DNA of 52,738 nt from assembly GCA_012974445.1 (NCBI GenBank), contig JAAXQG010000313.1:1-52738 (forward strand). Direction: 5' to 3'. The first letter of the stretch is position 1. Each line of letters opens with the position of its first letter. Origin of the DNA: Desulfuromonadales bacterium. Lineage in GTDB: Bacteria > Desulfobacterota > Desulfuromonadia > Desulfuromonadales > JAAXQG01. The notes under the pieces were generated by a model. It was given only the letters and a program-made list of their open reading frames with translations. It did not search any database and had not been told where the DNA came from. Both the position numbers and the translations under genes were made by a program. Below, piece by piece: positions 23,589 through 36,314 of this stretch.

Positions 23589-23604
23589 TGTTTCACGTGA
23601 AACA
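23589..23604. other. parS centromere site
   Basis: TGTTTCACGTGAAACA is a perfect 16-base palindrome identical to the widely conserved parS consensus. It lies in the 36-base gap between mnmG and mnmE, about 4 kb from the origin, and ParB and ParA are encoded just downstream. It is the only full match I found in the window. Confidence 0.95.
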
Positions 23605-23607
23605 CTG

Positions 23608-24969
23608 CTATTTACCTATACAGAACTTCGAGAAAATACGGTCAAGTATGTCGTCAGGCGTTGTTTCTCCGGTAATCTCACCAATAGAACTAAGAGCATC
23701 ACCAAGGTGAGTGGCAAGAAATTCCTCGGACTGGCCAATGGAATCCAGAAAAAGTTTGAGGTGCTGACTGCACTGGTTGAGAAGCTCAAAGTGCCTGTAC
23801 TCGGAAATAAAACCTGCCGATTCCATATCCAGAATTTCATCTGATTCAAAAAACCCACAGATACGGGATTTAAGTATATCCATACCCTCCCCCGTGTGGG
23901 TTGAAACTGAAACTGGAGTACTTTCCACAAAAGGCAATTCAGGAAAAGAATCAAAGAGGTCTGATTTATTTACAACAACCAGAGAAGGAATATCGGCAAT
24001 ATACTTAAAAATAGCCAAATCCTCGTCATCGATAGGACGACTTCCATCACAGAGAAAAAGAACGAGGTCTACAGAGGAAATTTTATTTTGTGATTTTTCA
24101 ACTCCGACCTTTTCAACGGGATCATCTGTTTGTCGAATACCGGCAGAATCAATTATATTGATACTGAGACCGTTTATCTGAATTTTTTCCTCAATAAGGT
24201 CCCGCGTTGTTCCTGGAACGTCGGTAACGATTGCCCTGTCGCTGGACAACAGAAAATTTAAGAGGGAACTCTTTCCGACGTTGGGTTTGCCAAGCACAAG
24301 AACGGATATACCCTCCTTGTAGATACGGCCGGAGCGGTAAGTATCCACGAGGGAGTCAATAAGGGCTAAAGCTGAATCAATAGAAGATCTGAAGGTATTT
24401 ATATGGGAAATATCGATATCTTCGTCCGGGAAGTCAATATAGGCTTCAACGAGAGATAAAATTGAAAGGATATGCTCCTTAATTGAGGAAAACCTCTCAG
24501 ACAAATATCCATCAAGTTGCTTTACTGCGGTACGCCTACCAAGTTCGGATTTTGAATTTATCAGATCAACAATTGCCTCCGCTTGAGGCAAATCGATACG
24601 ACCATTAAGAAAAGCTCTTTTTGTAAATTCACCGGCTTCTGCGGATCTGAAACCAAGAGTGGAAAACTCTGCAAGAATTTTTGATACTACAAATCGATTG
24701 GAATGACAATGTATCTCAACGACGTCATCAGCAGTATAAGAACGAGGTCCTTGCATATAAACAGCAAGGACCTCATCAATAACTTCACCATCGGAACCGG
24801 TTATATTACCCCGGTAAAAAAAATGAGATTTAAAACATGTCTTGTTATGCAAGGAACTGAAGAGTTCGTTTAATACCCGAAGTGAATCAGGCCCGGAAAC
24901 TCTTATAATGGTTATACCACCCTCTCCAGGCACAGTCACTGGAGCATATATAGTATCTTTAATAGACAA
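23608..24969 (-). CDS. mnmE: tRNA modification GTPase MnmE (TrmE)
   Basis: The 453-residue product has the N-terminal tetrahydrofolate-binding domain (DTIYAPVTVPGEGGITIIRVSG), a helical domain, an inserted Ras-like G domain (GKPNVGKSSLLN, DVPGTTRD, DSAGIRQTDDPVE, VVNKSDL), and the C-terminal FCIGK with the conserved cysteine. It partners MnmG. The start codon is TTG at 24969 with no clear ribosome binding site, so translation may depend on coupling with yidC, which ends 14 bases upstream. The codon usage is more AT-rich than in mnmG. No jag gene separates it from yidC. Confidence 0.95.
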   Translation of the reverse strand: MSIKDTIYAPVTVPGEGGITIIRVSGPDSLRVLNELFSSLHNKTCFKSHFFYRGNITGSDGEVIDEVLAVYMQGPRSYTADDVVEIHCHSNRFVVSKILAEFSTLGFRSAEAGEFTKRAFLNGRIDLPQAEAIVDLINSKSELGRRTAVKQLDGYLSERFSSIKEHILSILSLVEAYIDFPDEDIDISHINTFRSSIDSALALIDSLVDTYRSGRIYKEGISVLVLGKPNVGKSSLLNFLLSSDRAIVTDVPGTTRDLIEEKIQINGLSINIIDSAGIRQTDDPVEKVGVEKSQNKISSVDLVLFLCDGSRPIDDEDLAIFKYIADIPSLVVVNKSDLFDSFPELPFVESTPVSVSTHTGEGMDILKSRICGFFESDEILDMESAGFISEYRHFELLNQCSQHLKLFLDSIGQSEEFLATHLGDALSSIGEITGETTPDDILDRIFSKFCIGK

Positions 24970-24983
24970 AACTAGACCATTTA

Positions 24984-26540
24984 TCAGATAGTTAGAGGCG
25001 TTTTCTTTTTATTGACGAGATACTGCTGAAGTATAGTTAGAAGATTATTTACAAGCCAGTAGAGAACAAGTCCTGACGGAAAATTCAAAAACATAAAAGT
25101 AAAAACAACAGGCATAGCCATCATAACTTTAGCCTGTACTGGATCCAGGGTCGTAGGTGACATTTTCATCTGGAAAAACATCGTAATGCCCATAATAACT
25201 GGAGTTATATAATACGGGTCTTTCAAGGAAAGGTCATTTATATAGAATATAAAGGGTGCATGCCTGAGTTCTATAGCAACATAAAGTACTTTATAAAGAG
25301 CAAAAAATACTGGTATTTGAACCAGCATAGGCAAGCAACCACCTAAAGGATTAACTCTATTTGTTTTATAGAGTTGCATTATTTCTTTATTCAGTTTTTC
25401 CTTATCTGTTTTATATTTTTCTCTTATTTTCTGCATCTGAGGTTGAAGAACCTGCATTGCCTTCATTGAAGAGTAGCTCTTGTTTGTCAATGGCCAAAAG
25501 ATAAGCTTTATAAGGACAGTAACCAGTATAATAGATAAACCATAATTACCTACAACTGAATAAATCATTTTAAGAGCGTAGAGTACAGGAACAGCCAGTA
25601 CAGCAAAAAATCCAAAATCTATATTTTTTTCGAAGTCTCCAGTTACAGACTTAAGGATGTCTATATCTTTAGGACCAAAAAACAAAATATTATTCAATGA
25701 AATGTTGCTATTAGCATTTAAATTAAAATTCTGACTTCCTGCTATAAAATCAATATTATTACCTTTTGAACTTAATTTTATAGATTCAAAAGGAAACTCT
25801 GGAATAAGACCAGATACAAAATATTTTGTTTGATAGGAAATCCAATTAACAGAGTCAGATAGGATTTGTTGCTCTTCAATTACGTCTTCAATTTTCACAT
25901 TTTCAATTTTTTCATTTTTAAAATAAGAAGGGCCAACAAAAAATAAACTCTGATCCTTCATTTCCTCTGTAAAAGGCGCTCTAATTGAAGATAATAATCT
26001 AGATGTTATTGTGTTTGAACTTTTATTCTCAATATTTATAACTGTGTCAATTTTATATGATGAAGGATCTATTTTGAAAATATAAGAAACTAAAATACCA
26101 TCTGATTCAGATTTATATATAACTTCGGTAATTTTTCCATCTGAAATATAAACATCTGATTCGGTATTTACTTCAAATTTATCAAACTCAACATTTTCTA
26201 GAGTTGGAGTAAATGCATAATTATTCGGGTCCGAGATTAAAACGATCTTATCGCCGTTTTCATCAGTATAGTTATTTAAAATAACCTCTTGTATGGAAGG
26301 GGTATTTTTTGAAAATTTCACATTTAATAGATCGGTAGAAACTTTAAAAAAGGAGTCTTTTATAGGTTCGGATGAGTGAACTTGATTGTCAGAAAAAGCA
26401 TTTTCAGTGGAAGTTACTTTTACAGTGTCTGATAATGATTTTTCACTTTTAAGATCTTCTGCCGGCGGGAAAAGAATATTATAACCAGACCAGATAGAAA
26501 TCATTAATAATAAGGCAATTATTATTCTTTTATTTTCCAT
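24984..26540 (-). CDS. yidC: Membrane protein insertase YidC
   Basis: The 518-residue inner-membrane insertase has the Gram-negative layout: an N-terminal membrane helix ([20 protein letters not shown]), a large periplasmic domain rich in Asn, Ser and Lys, and a C-terminal five-helix core ([71 protein letters not shown]). I start at ATG 26540, behind GTGGAGTC; the frame could extend to a GTG at 26552. It overlaps the yidD end by 11 bases. The gene is very AT-rich compared with the window flanks. Confidence 0.95.
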   Translation of the reverse strand: MENKRIIIALLLMISIWSGYNILFPPAEDLKSEKSLSDTVKVTSTENAFSDNQVHSSEPIKDSFFKVSTDLLNVKFSKNTPSIQEVILNNYTDENGDKIVLISDPNNYAFTPTLENVEFDKFEVNTESDVYISDGKITEVIYKSESDGILVSYIFKIDPSSYKIDTVINIENKSSNTITSRLLSSIRAPFTEEMKDQSLFFVGPSYFKNEKIENVKIEDVIEEQQILSDSVNWISYQTKYFVSGLIPEFPFESIKLSSKGNNIDFIAGSQNFNLNANSNISLNNILFFGPKDIDILKSVTGDFEKNIDFGFFAVLAVPVLYALKMIYSVVGNYGLSIILVTVLIKLIFWPLTNKSYSSMKAMQVLQPQMQKIREKYKTDKEKLNKEIMQLYKTNRVNPLGGCLPMLVQIPVFFALYKVLYVAIELRHAPFIFYINDLSLKDPYYITPVIMGITMFFQMKMSPTTLDPVQAKVMMAMPVVFTFMFLNFPSGLVLYWLVNNLLTILQQYLVNKKKTPLTI

Positions 26541-26772
26541 TATTGACTCCACTAATTTCTACGGGGACTGGATCATATCCACCAGGATGAAATGGATGAC
26601 ATTTAGATATCCTTGATATGGATAATCTCATAGCTTTGAATACGTTGAATGTTTGAAAAGCGAGAAGTGAGTATGAAGAACAAGTAGGATAAAATCTACA
26701 GCATGGGGGTTTAATTGGGGAAATAAAAATTTTATAAAACTTTATGATATATATAATAAATATATTAAACAT
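26530..26772 (-). CDS. yidD: Membrane protein insertion efficiency factor YidD
   Basis: The 80-residue protein carries the whole family signature: an N-terminal hydrophobic helix ([17 protein letters not shown]), [15 protein letters not shown], and [14 protein letters not shown]. It is a small inner-membrane-associated helper of YidC and Sec insertion. Its start overlaps the rnpA end by 8 bases and its stop overlaps yidC by 11 bases, so the three genes are tightly coupled. Confidence 0.95.
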   Translation of the reverse strand: MFNIFIIYIIKFYKIFISPIKPPCCRFYPTCSSYSLLAFQTFNVFKAMRLSISRISKCHPFHPGGYDPVPVEISGVNNGK

Positions 26773-27139
26773 AAAGTATTTTCTCCACCATTTTGAGATT
26801 TTCAGTAAGTGTATTTTGTTTCTTTGTGTATGAATTTTTTACTATTATAGAAATGTCTAAATTTAAATTTTTAGAAGTAATATTCAATCTGAACCATTCA
26901 CGAATGACTCTTCTAATATAATTTCTATAGGGTGAGTTACCGACTTTTTTTGTAACAGTAATACCCAATCTGGAATATTCAAGTTCATTTTCCAGGAAGT
27001 AAAAAATTAAAAAAGGGGTGACTTTTTTCTTACCTGAATGTTTCAGAGTAAGAAAATCACCCCTTTTTTTTATTCTTTGTTGCTGTGAAAATTTTGAGTT
27101 TATATCAATACCAATTTTATTTGGATGGAGTACAAACAC
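26765..27139 (-). CDS. rnpA: Ribonuclease P protein component
   Basis: The protein subunit of RNase P, which trims tRNA 5' ends. The conserved core starts at [17 protein letters not shown] and includes [28 protein letters not shown], the RNR-type motif that contacts RNase P RNA. No ATG lies just before the core. I take the GTG at 27139, giving 124 residues (normal length) and a 23-base overlap with the end of rpmH. The same frame stays open through rpmH up to an ATG at 27220, which would give 151 residues, so the start is unsure. A terminator-like hairpin (27009-27070) lies inside the coding region. Confidence 0.88.
   Translation of the reverse strand: MFVLHPNKIGIDINSKFSQQQRIKKRGDFLTLKHSGKKKVTPFLIFYFLENELEYSRLGITVTKKVGNSPYRNYIRRVIREWFRLNITSKNLNLDISIIVKNSYTKKQNTLTENLKMVEKILYV
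27009..27070 (-). promoter_or_regulatory. Terminator-like long hairpin inside rnpA
   Basis: Read on either strand, six A residues and GGGGTGA (27009-27021) pair with TCACCCC and a T-run (27057-27069). TTTTCTTAC (27025-27033) pairs with GTAAGAAAA (27048-27056), and CTGAA pairs with TTCAG around a TGT loop. About 27 base pairs form, with only a 3-base and a 1-base bulge. The flanking A and T runs make it terminator-like on both strands. On the minus strand it lies about 70-130 bases into rnpA, so it could attenuate transcription after rpmH. Confidence 0.65.
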
Positions 27140-27269
27140 TGAGTCTTTTTCTACCTTTAGCTCTTTTGCGGGCAATGATGTTACGACCACTGCTGGTTTG
27201 CATGAGGTTGCGAAATCCATGCTTTCTACGGCGTTTAATGTTGCTGGGCTGATATGTTCTTTTAGACAT
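27117..27269 (-). CDS. rpmH: 50S ribosomal protein L34
   Basis: This small basic protein of the large ribosomal subunit has 50 residues, starting [20 protein letters not shown] and continuing with [25 protein letters not shown], the L34 hallmark. A short C-terminal addition (CTPSK) makes it a few residues longer than the usual 44-46. The ATG at 27269 follows GGAGTT. It is transcribed from the promoter at 27308-27336 and is the first gene of the rpmH-rnpA-yidD-yidC-mnmE-mnmG series on the left of the origin. The 3' end overlaps rnpA. Confidence 0.96.
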   Translation of the reverse strand: MSKRTYQPSNIKRRRKHGFRNLMQTSSGRNIIARKRAKGRKRLSVCTPSK

Positions 27270-27307
27270 GTTTAACTCCTGGTCTGGCTAGAAATCGGAA
27301 AAACAAA

Positions 27308-27336
27308 CTGATAACGAATAATCAAGCTTCTGTCAA
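27308..27336 (-). promoter_or_regulatory. Sigma-70-type promoter of rpmH
   Basis: On the minus strand TTGACA (27336-27331) and TATCAG (27313-27308) are exactly 17 bases apart. Predicted start lies about 30 bases before the rpmH ATG, consistent with a strong ribosomal-protein promoter. Confidence 0.75.
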
Positions 27337-27430
27337 TAAAAAAAATACGGCCATGTTGAACTTATACCCTTTTGTCCAGCGCACTATCTTTTAGTTTTTA
27401 AAAGTCTTTTATAGCAGTAGTAGTAGGGCC

Positions 27431-27759
27431 TGTGTATAAGTTAGAAACCATAAAAAGTATTAAAAATTATGAGGTTATAGCGTATTTGTCCTGTTGGCGC
27501 CCAAACCACTTTTAGGGGTCATTTGTGGATGAATCCGTTATGCACAGTATCCCCCGGTGATATCCACAGAAAAATGGGGAGAAGAAATAAACATTAAGAT
27601 ATTTTGAATTCACATGTTGACAAAATATTTGTAAATACCGTGGATATTTGCTAGCTTGAATCCACGTTGAACTGTAAATTTCTTCTTTTATTTCAATTAG
27701 TTGTTTAGTTGCAGATTGTGATAATTTTCTGTGTATAATTATGTTGATTGTGTGGATAA
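27431..27759. other. Chromosomal replication origin oriC
   Basis: The AT-rich, gene-free stretch between rpmH and dnaA (27270-27783) holds clustered DnaA boxes. Exact TTATNCACA matches occur at 27431-27439 (minus), 27538-27546 (plus), 27730-27738 (minus) and 27751-27759 (minus, the strong TTATCCACA form). One-mismatch boxes lie at 27524-27532 and 27560-27568. A T-rich block at 27671-27710 is a candidate unwinding element. Genes diverge from this point. Position next to dnaA and the boxes make the call strong; exact borders are approximate. Confidence 0.9.
27709..27739 (+). promoter_or_regulatory. Probable dnaA promoter overlapped by a DnaA box
   Basis: A perfect TATAAT at 27734-27739 is preceded by a poor -35 (TTGCAG, 27709-27714, spacing 19). 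The -10 overlaps the DnaA box at 27730-27738, and the consensus box at 27751-27759 lies just downstream. This arrangement fits self-repression by DnaA, which is known in other bacteria; here it is inference. Confidence 0.5.
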
Positions 27760-27783
27760 GTGATCTAGGGATATATATAAACA

Positions 27784-29130
27784 ATGTCAGATAATAAACT
27801 CTGGATACTGACGCTTGAAAATCTTGAAAAAAAAATAAGTCCTCAACATTTCAATACATGGATAAAGCCCATCAAGTATGAGGCAATCAATAAAGATGTT
27901 GTCCATCTGCAGGTACCGAACAAGTTTGTCCTCGATTGGATTAAAAATAATTATATAGAAACTATAAAAAATACACTTTCAGATATAAGTGCAATTGATT
28001 ATCAAGTGGATATAAGTATAGGTTCAGTTGATACTGAGCCACAAAACACAAATAAAATAGAACAGATTAAAAGCGATAATCTTTTAGTAAAATCAAAAAA
28101 AATTGAGTCTACATACAATTTAAATCCAAAATATACCTTTGATGAATTTGTTCAGGGATCTTCAAATCAATTTTGCTTTGCAGCTGCAAAGGCTGTAGCG
28201 GAAAATCCTGCCACAACCTATAATCCGCTATTTATATATGGTGGGGTTGGTCTTGGAAAAACTCATATAATACATGCTATTGGTAATGAGATAATAAAGA
28301 AAAACAGCTCTATGCGTGTTTGTTATTATGCATCTGAAAAATTCATGAATGAACTTATAAATTCAATTCGTTATGGGAAAATGGATGAATTTAGAAATAA
28401 ATTCAGATCAATGGATGTTTTAATTATAGATGACGTTCAATTTATTGCCGGCAAAGAGCGTACCCAGGAAGAGTTTTTTCACACTTTTAATGCACTTTAT
28501 GAATCTCACAAGCAAATCATAGTTACTTCTGATAAATTCCCGAAGGAAATTCCAGGGCTTGAAGAAAGACTAAGATCAAGATTTGAGTGGGGCCTCATTG
28601 CTGATATTCAACCACCTGATGTTGAAACTAAGCAGGCAATTTTGAATATGAAGGCTGAACAAAATTGTATTGAACTGCCGGAGGAGGTTTGCCTCTATTT
28701 GGCTGTTTCCGTGAGTCATAATGTGAGGGAACTTGAAGGTTATCTTATAAGACTTGGAGCTTATGCAAGTCTTACCTCTACAAAAATAACATTAAGTATG
28801 GCAAAAGAAGTTTTAAAAAATCTTATCCCAGATAGAAATAGAGATATAAATGTTGAGGAAATACAAAAAATTGTATGTAATCATTTTTCTATAAAGCTAT
28901 CAGAAATAAAATCAAGAAAAAGAAGTAAAAACTTGGTTTTACCAAGGCAAATTGCAATGTATTTGTCACGAAGTTTAACAGATCTTTCGTTACCTGTAAT
29001 AGGTGAAAAGTTTGGTGGTAAGGATCATTCAACAATTATCCATGCTATTAAAAAAATAGAAAAACTTATTGAAGAAGATAAAAATATAAAAGATTCGGTT
29101 GAAAATTTGAGGGAATTGATAGTTCAATAA
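27784..29130 (+). CDS. dnaA: Replication initiator DnaA
   Basis: The 448-residue AAA+ protein binds DnaA boxes and melts oriC. It shows the N-terminal domain I (LWILTLENLEKKISPQHFNTWIKP), a short variable linker, Walker A YGGVGLGKTH near residue 157, Walker B VLIIDDVQFIAGKE, sensor regions, and the C-terminal DNA-binding signature FGGKDHSTIIHAI. Its length is normal. The gene is strongly AT-rich and lysine/isoleucine-rich compared with gyrA and mfd in the same window. It is followed by dnaN after 12 bases. Confidence 0.98.
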   Translation: MSDNKLWILTLENLEKKISPQHFNTWIKPIKYEAINKDVVHLQVPNKFVLDWIKNNYIETIKNTLSDISAIDYQVDISIGSVDTEPQNTNKIEQIKSDNLLVKSKKIESTYNLNPKYTFDEFVQGSSNQFCFAAAKAVAENPATTYNPLFIYGGVGLGKTHIIHAIGNEIIKKNSSMRVCYYASEKFMNELINSIRYGKMDEFRNKFRSMDVLIIDDVQFIAGKERTQEEFFHTFNALYESHKQIIVTSDKFPKEIPGLEERLRSRFEWGLIADIQPPDVETKQAILNMKAEQNCIELPEEVCLYLAVSVSHNVRELEGYLIRLGAYASLTSTKITLSMAKEVLKNLIPDRNRDINVEEIQKIVCNHFSIKLSEIKSRKRSKNLVLPRQIAMYLSRSLTDLSLPVIGEKFGGKDHSTIIHAIKKIEKLIEEDKNIKDSVENLRELIVQ

Positions 29131-29142
29131 TAAGGGGTTATT

Positions 29143-30258
29143 ATGAGATTTATTGTCGAAAAAGAAATACTTCTTAAGTCTCTTTCCAGGGTTCAAAGTG
29201 TTGTTGAAAAGCGAAACACTATCCCTATTCTTTCTAATATTTTAATTTCCGCAAATGGTGACTCAGTATATCTCACAGCTACAGATCTTGAAGTTGCATC
29301 AAAGATCCATTTTAATTCAGAAGTTCAAGCTGATGGAGATATCACTGTAAATGCCAAGAAATTTTTTGAAATTATTAAAGAGTTGCCGGAAGGTGAAATT
29401 TCAATAATATCAAAAGATAACTGTTGGATAGAAATAAGAAGTGGGAAGTCAGTTTTCAATATAGTTGGACTTTCTTCGGATGAATTTCCTTTTTTTCCTG
29501 ATTTTAAACAGGCTTCATTCTTTTCTATTTCTGGGTCAACTCTTAAAAAACTTATAGATAAGACGATACTTTCTACATCAAATGATGAGTCAAAATATAA
29601 TCTAAACGGAATATATGTAAAGCTTGTCAGCGAAGAAGATAAGGAATATTTGAGATTCGTAGCTACTGATGGCCATAGACTTTCTTTGGCAAATTCACTG
29701 CTGAGTGAATCGGTGGAAGGTGCTCTTTCTTCGGGCGTTATTTTGCCTAAAAAAGGCCTTTTAGAACTGAAAAAAATAAGTGAAGAGAACGAAACTATCA
29801 GCTTAGGTTTTTTTGATAATAATGCTGTTGTAAGGACAGAGTCATCAACTCTTGTTATGCGCTTGATTGATGGTGATTTTCCTGATTATGAGCGTGTCAT
29901 TCCAAAATGCGTAGAGCAGTCTATGGTTGTTTCAAAAAATCTTTTTGTTCATGCACTCAAGAGAATTTCCATACTTTCCAGCGATGGTTCTAGAGGGGTG
30001 AAAATACATCTTTCTCCAGACAGTATGGAAATATCTTCTTCTAATCCCGAGTATGGTGAAGCCAAGGAGCAGGTCGATATTAAATATGATGGAGATGAGG
30101 TTTCTGTAGGTTTCAACGCTCGTTTTCTTATCGATATTTTGAACGTTATTGACTCGGATCAGGTTTCACTTGCCATCAAGGATCAACTCTCTCCTGGAGT
30201 TTTGACTCCTCATAATGATACGGATTTTCTTGCCGTGGTCATGCCGATGAGGCTTTAA
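29143..30258 (+). CDS. dnaN: DNA polymerase III beta sliding clamp
   Basis: The 371-residue product forms the ring that tethers DNA polymerase III. It begins MRFIVEKEILLKSLSRVQSVVEKRNTIPILSNILI and ends in the conserved DFLAVVMPMRL. Three clamp domains are apparent from the repeated strand patterns (KRISILSSDGSRGVKI, FNARFLIDILNVI). An AGGGG site precedes the ATG. Like dnaA it is AT-rich. recF follows after 9 bases. Confidence 0.98.
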   Translation: MRFIVEKEILLKSLSRVQSVVEKRNTIPILSNILISANGDSVYLTATDLEVASKIHFNSEVQADGDITVNAKKFFEIIKELPEGEISIISKDNCWIEIRSGKSVFNIVGLSSDEFPFFPDFKQASFFSISGSTLKKLIDKTILSTSNDESKYNLNGIYVKLVSEEDKEYLRFVATDGHRLSLANSLLSESVEGALSSGVILPKKGLLELKKISEENETISLGFFDNNAVVRTESSTLVMRLIDGDFPDYERVIPKCVEQSMVVSKNLFVHALKRISILSSDGSRGVKIHLSPDSMEISSSNPEYGEAKEQVDIKYDGDEVSVGFNARFLIDILNVIDSDQVSLAIKDQLSPGVLTPHNDTDFLAVVMPMRL

Positions 30259-30267
30259 TTCTTCGCA

Positions 30268-33760
<3,493 letters not shown>

Positions 33761-33803
33761 CAGATACCTAATAGTCACGATTTATTCCCTCGGAGGGAGC
33801 TAG

Positions 33804-36314
33804 ATGCAACAGCCCGAACAGAACAAAATAAGCGTCAATATCGAAGAGGAAATGCGCAAGTCCTACATGGACTATGCCATGAGTGTTATCGTCGGCCGGG
33901 CACTGCCTGACGTGCGCGACGGTCTCAAGCCGGTGCATCGCCGGGTACTTTTCGCCATGCACGATCTTGGCAATGAATACAATAAGCCCTACAAGAAGTC
34001 GGCGCGCGTGGTCGGCGACGTCATCGGTAAGTATCATCCCCATGGTGATACGGCGGTGTATGACACCATCGTACGAATGGCGCAGGATTTCTCCATGCGC
34101 TACACCCTGGTTGACGGGCAGGGGAACTTCGGTTCCGTCGACGGAGATTCGGCAGCGGCCATGCGTTACACCGAGATCCGCATGGACAAGTTGTCTCATG
34201 AGCTTCTGGCCGACATCGAGAAGGAAACCGTCGATTACGGCACCAACTACGACGATTCGCTTCGTGAGCCTCTGGTTCTGCCCTGTAAATACCCGAACCT
34301 GCTGGTCAACGGCTCCGAAGGCATTGCCGTCGGCATGGCGACCAAGATCCCCCCCCACAACCTGGGGGAGGTTATCGATGCACTGATCACCGTCATCGAC
34401 AATCCCCGTACCGACTTCGAGGAGCTGATCAGCATCATTCCCGGCCCCGATTTTCCCACCGCAGGCTTTATTTTCGGCCGCGAGGGTATTCGGGAGGCCT
34501 ACAGAACAGGACGTGGAATTGTCCACATGCGTGCCCGGGCGATGGTGGAGAAGGACAAGCGCACCGGACGCGAAAGCATCATCATCAACGAAATCCCTTA
34601 CCAGGTGAACAAGGCCAGACTCATCGAGAAGATCGCCGATCTGGTCAAGGAAAAGAAGCTCGAAGGCATCAGCGACCTGCGCGATGAATCGGATCGCGAC
34701 GGGATGCGCATCGTCATCGAGCTCAAAAGAGATACGGTCCCTGGCATCCTGATCAACCAGCTCTACAAGATGACCGCCATGCAGAGTTCCTTCGGAATTA
34801 TCATGCTGGCCATCGTCGGGGGGCAGCCCCGGGTGCTGACCCTGCGTGAAGTGCTGGACCTGTTCATCGATCACCGCAAGGAGATCGTTGTCCGCCGCTG
34901 CATTTTCGAACTCAAGAAGGCCGAAGCCCGGGCCCATCTGCTCGAAGGTTTCAAGATTGCCCTGGATAATCTCGATGAGGTCATCCAGATCATCAAGACC
35001 TCGGGCAGTCCCGCTGAAGCTAAGGAGCGGCTGATGGCACGTTTCAGCTTCTCCGAGAAGCAGGCCCAGGCCATTCTGGAACTGCGATTGCACCGCCTCA
35101 CCGGGATGGAGCAGGAGAAAATTCTCGAGGAATACCGCGAGATCATGGCCCTTATTTCCCGTCTGAAGGAAATTCTGGCCAGCGAGGTGGAAATACTCAA
35201 TATCATCAAGACCGAGCTTCTGGATATTCGTGCACGCTTTGCCGACGCGCGTCGCACGGAGATCGTGGACAGGACCGGAGATCTCACCATCGAGGATCTC
35301 ATCGTCGAAGAAGACATGGTGGTGACCGTCTCCCACAGCGGTTACATCAAGCGTAACGCCGTCTCCCTTTACCGGGCACAGCGCCGCGGCGGCAAGGGCA
35401 AGACGGGAATGAAGCCCAAGGAAGAGGATTTTGTCGAGAAGCTCTTTATCGCCTCGACCCACTCCTACATTCTGGTTTTCACGGACCTGGGCAAGGTGTA
35501 CTGGCTCAAGGTTCACGAGATTCCTCAAGGGGGACGTGCTTCCCGGGGCAAGGCCATTGTTAACCTGCTTCAGATCTCGTCCGAAGAGAATGTTACGACC
35601 ATATTGCCGGTGAAGAGCTTCGAAGAGGGGCGCTACATTGTCATGGCGACCCGTTACGGAGTCATCAAGAAGACTGAACTCAAGGCCTATTCCAACCCCA
35701 GGGCCGGCGGAATCATCGCCCTGAATGTCGACGAGGGGGACCGTTTGATTTCCACTCGTCTCACGGATGGGGAAATGGATATTCTTCTGGCGACCCGGGA
35801 CGGAAAGTCCATCCGCTTCCCTGAGAGTGCGGCTCGCTCCATGGGACGGGTTTCCCGTGGTGTCCGGGGCATGTCCCTAGAAGGCGACGACTGCGTTATC
35901 GGCATGGAAGTGGTCACCGAAGCCCTTTCAGCAACCCTGGTGACCGTGACGGAAAATGGTTACGGCAAGCGTACCGATCTGAGTGAATACAGACTCCAGA
36001 ATCGGGGGGGCAAGGGGATTATCACCATCAAGACCTCCGATCGTAACGGCAAAGTTGTGGATATCAAGCTGGTTACCGACGAGGACGACCTGATGTTTAT
36101 CACCGACCGGGGCAAGGTCCTGCGTACTTCGGTGGCTCCCCTCTCTGTGATCGGACGAAACACTCAAGGGGTGCGTCTGATGGTGCTTGAGAGCAGCGAG
36201 CGCATTGTTGCCGTGGTGAAGCTGGCCGAGAAGGATGAGGATGAAGATGAGCTCTCAGCTGAGGAAGCTGAAGAAGCGTCTGCTGAGGGATCCGACGAGG
36301 AGTCGCAAGACTAA
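33804..36314 (+). CDS. gyrA: DNA gyrase subunit A
   Basis: The 836-residue cleavage subunit shows the N-terminal [24 protein letters not shown], the quinolone-region [22 protein letters not shown], and the catalytic Tyr122 in AAMRYTEIR. The GyrA box QRRGGKG that permits DNA wrapping is present in [13 protein letters not shown], so this is gyrase rather than topoisomerase IV. The C-terminal beta-pinwheel ends in a strongly acidic tail ([16 protein letters not shown]). The sequence coding this tail overlaps the next gene out of frame by about 80 bases. Confidence 0.98.
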   Translation: MQQPEQNKISVNIEEEMRKSYMDYAMSVIVGRALPDVRDGLKPVHRRVLFAMHDLGNEYNKPYKKSARVVGDVIGKYHPHGDTAVYDTIVRMAQDFSMRYTLVDGQGNFGSVDGDSAAAMRYTEIRMDKLSHELLADIEKETVDYGTNYDDSLREPLVLPCKYPNLLVNGSEGIAVGMATKIPPHNLGEVIDALITVIDNPRTDFEELISIIPGPDFPTAGFIFGREGIREAYRTGRGIVHMRARAMVEKDKRTGRESIIINEIPYQVNKARLIEKIADLVKEKKLEGISDLRDESDRDGMRIVIELKRDTVPGILINQLYKMTAMQSSFGIIMLAIVGGQPRVLTLREVLDLFIDHRKEIVVRRCIFELKKAEARAHLLEGFKIALDNLDEVIQIIKTSGSPAEAKERLMARFSFSEKQAQAILELRLHRLTGMEQEKILEEYREIMALISRLKEILASEVEILNIIKTELLDIRARFADARRTEIVDRTGDLTIEDLIVEEDMVVTVSHSGYIKRNAVSLYRAQRRGGKGKTGMKPKEEDFVEKLFIASTHSYILVFTDLGKVYWLKVHEIPQGGRASRGKAIVNLLQISSEENVTTILPVKSFEEGRYIVMATRYGVIKKTELKAYSNPRAGGIIALNVDEGDRLISTRLTDGEMDILLATRDGKSIRFPESAARSMGRVSRGVRGMSLEGDDCVIGMEVVTEALSATLVTVTENGYGKRTDLSEYRLQNRGGKGIITIKTSDRNGKVVDIKLVTDEDDLMFITDRGKVLRTSVAPLSVIGRNTQGVRLMVLESSERIVAVVKLAEKDEDEDELSAEEAEEASAEGSDEESQD

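Noticed and set aside
33768-35528. Long minus-strand frame of 586 codons opposite gyrA
   Set aside because: It is fully antisense to gyrA, whose motifs are clear, and the product has no domain pattern. GC-rich coding DNA often leaves such shadow frames.
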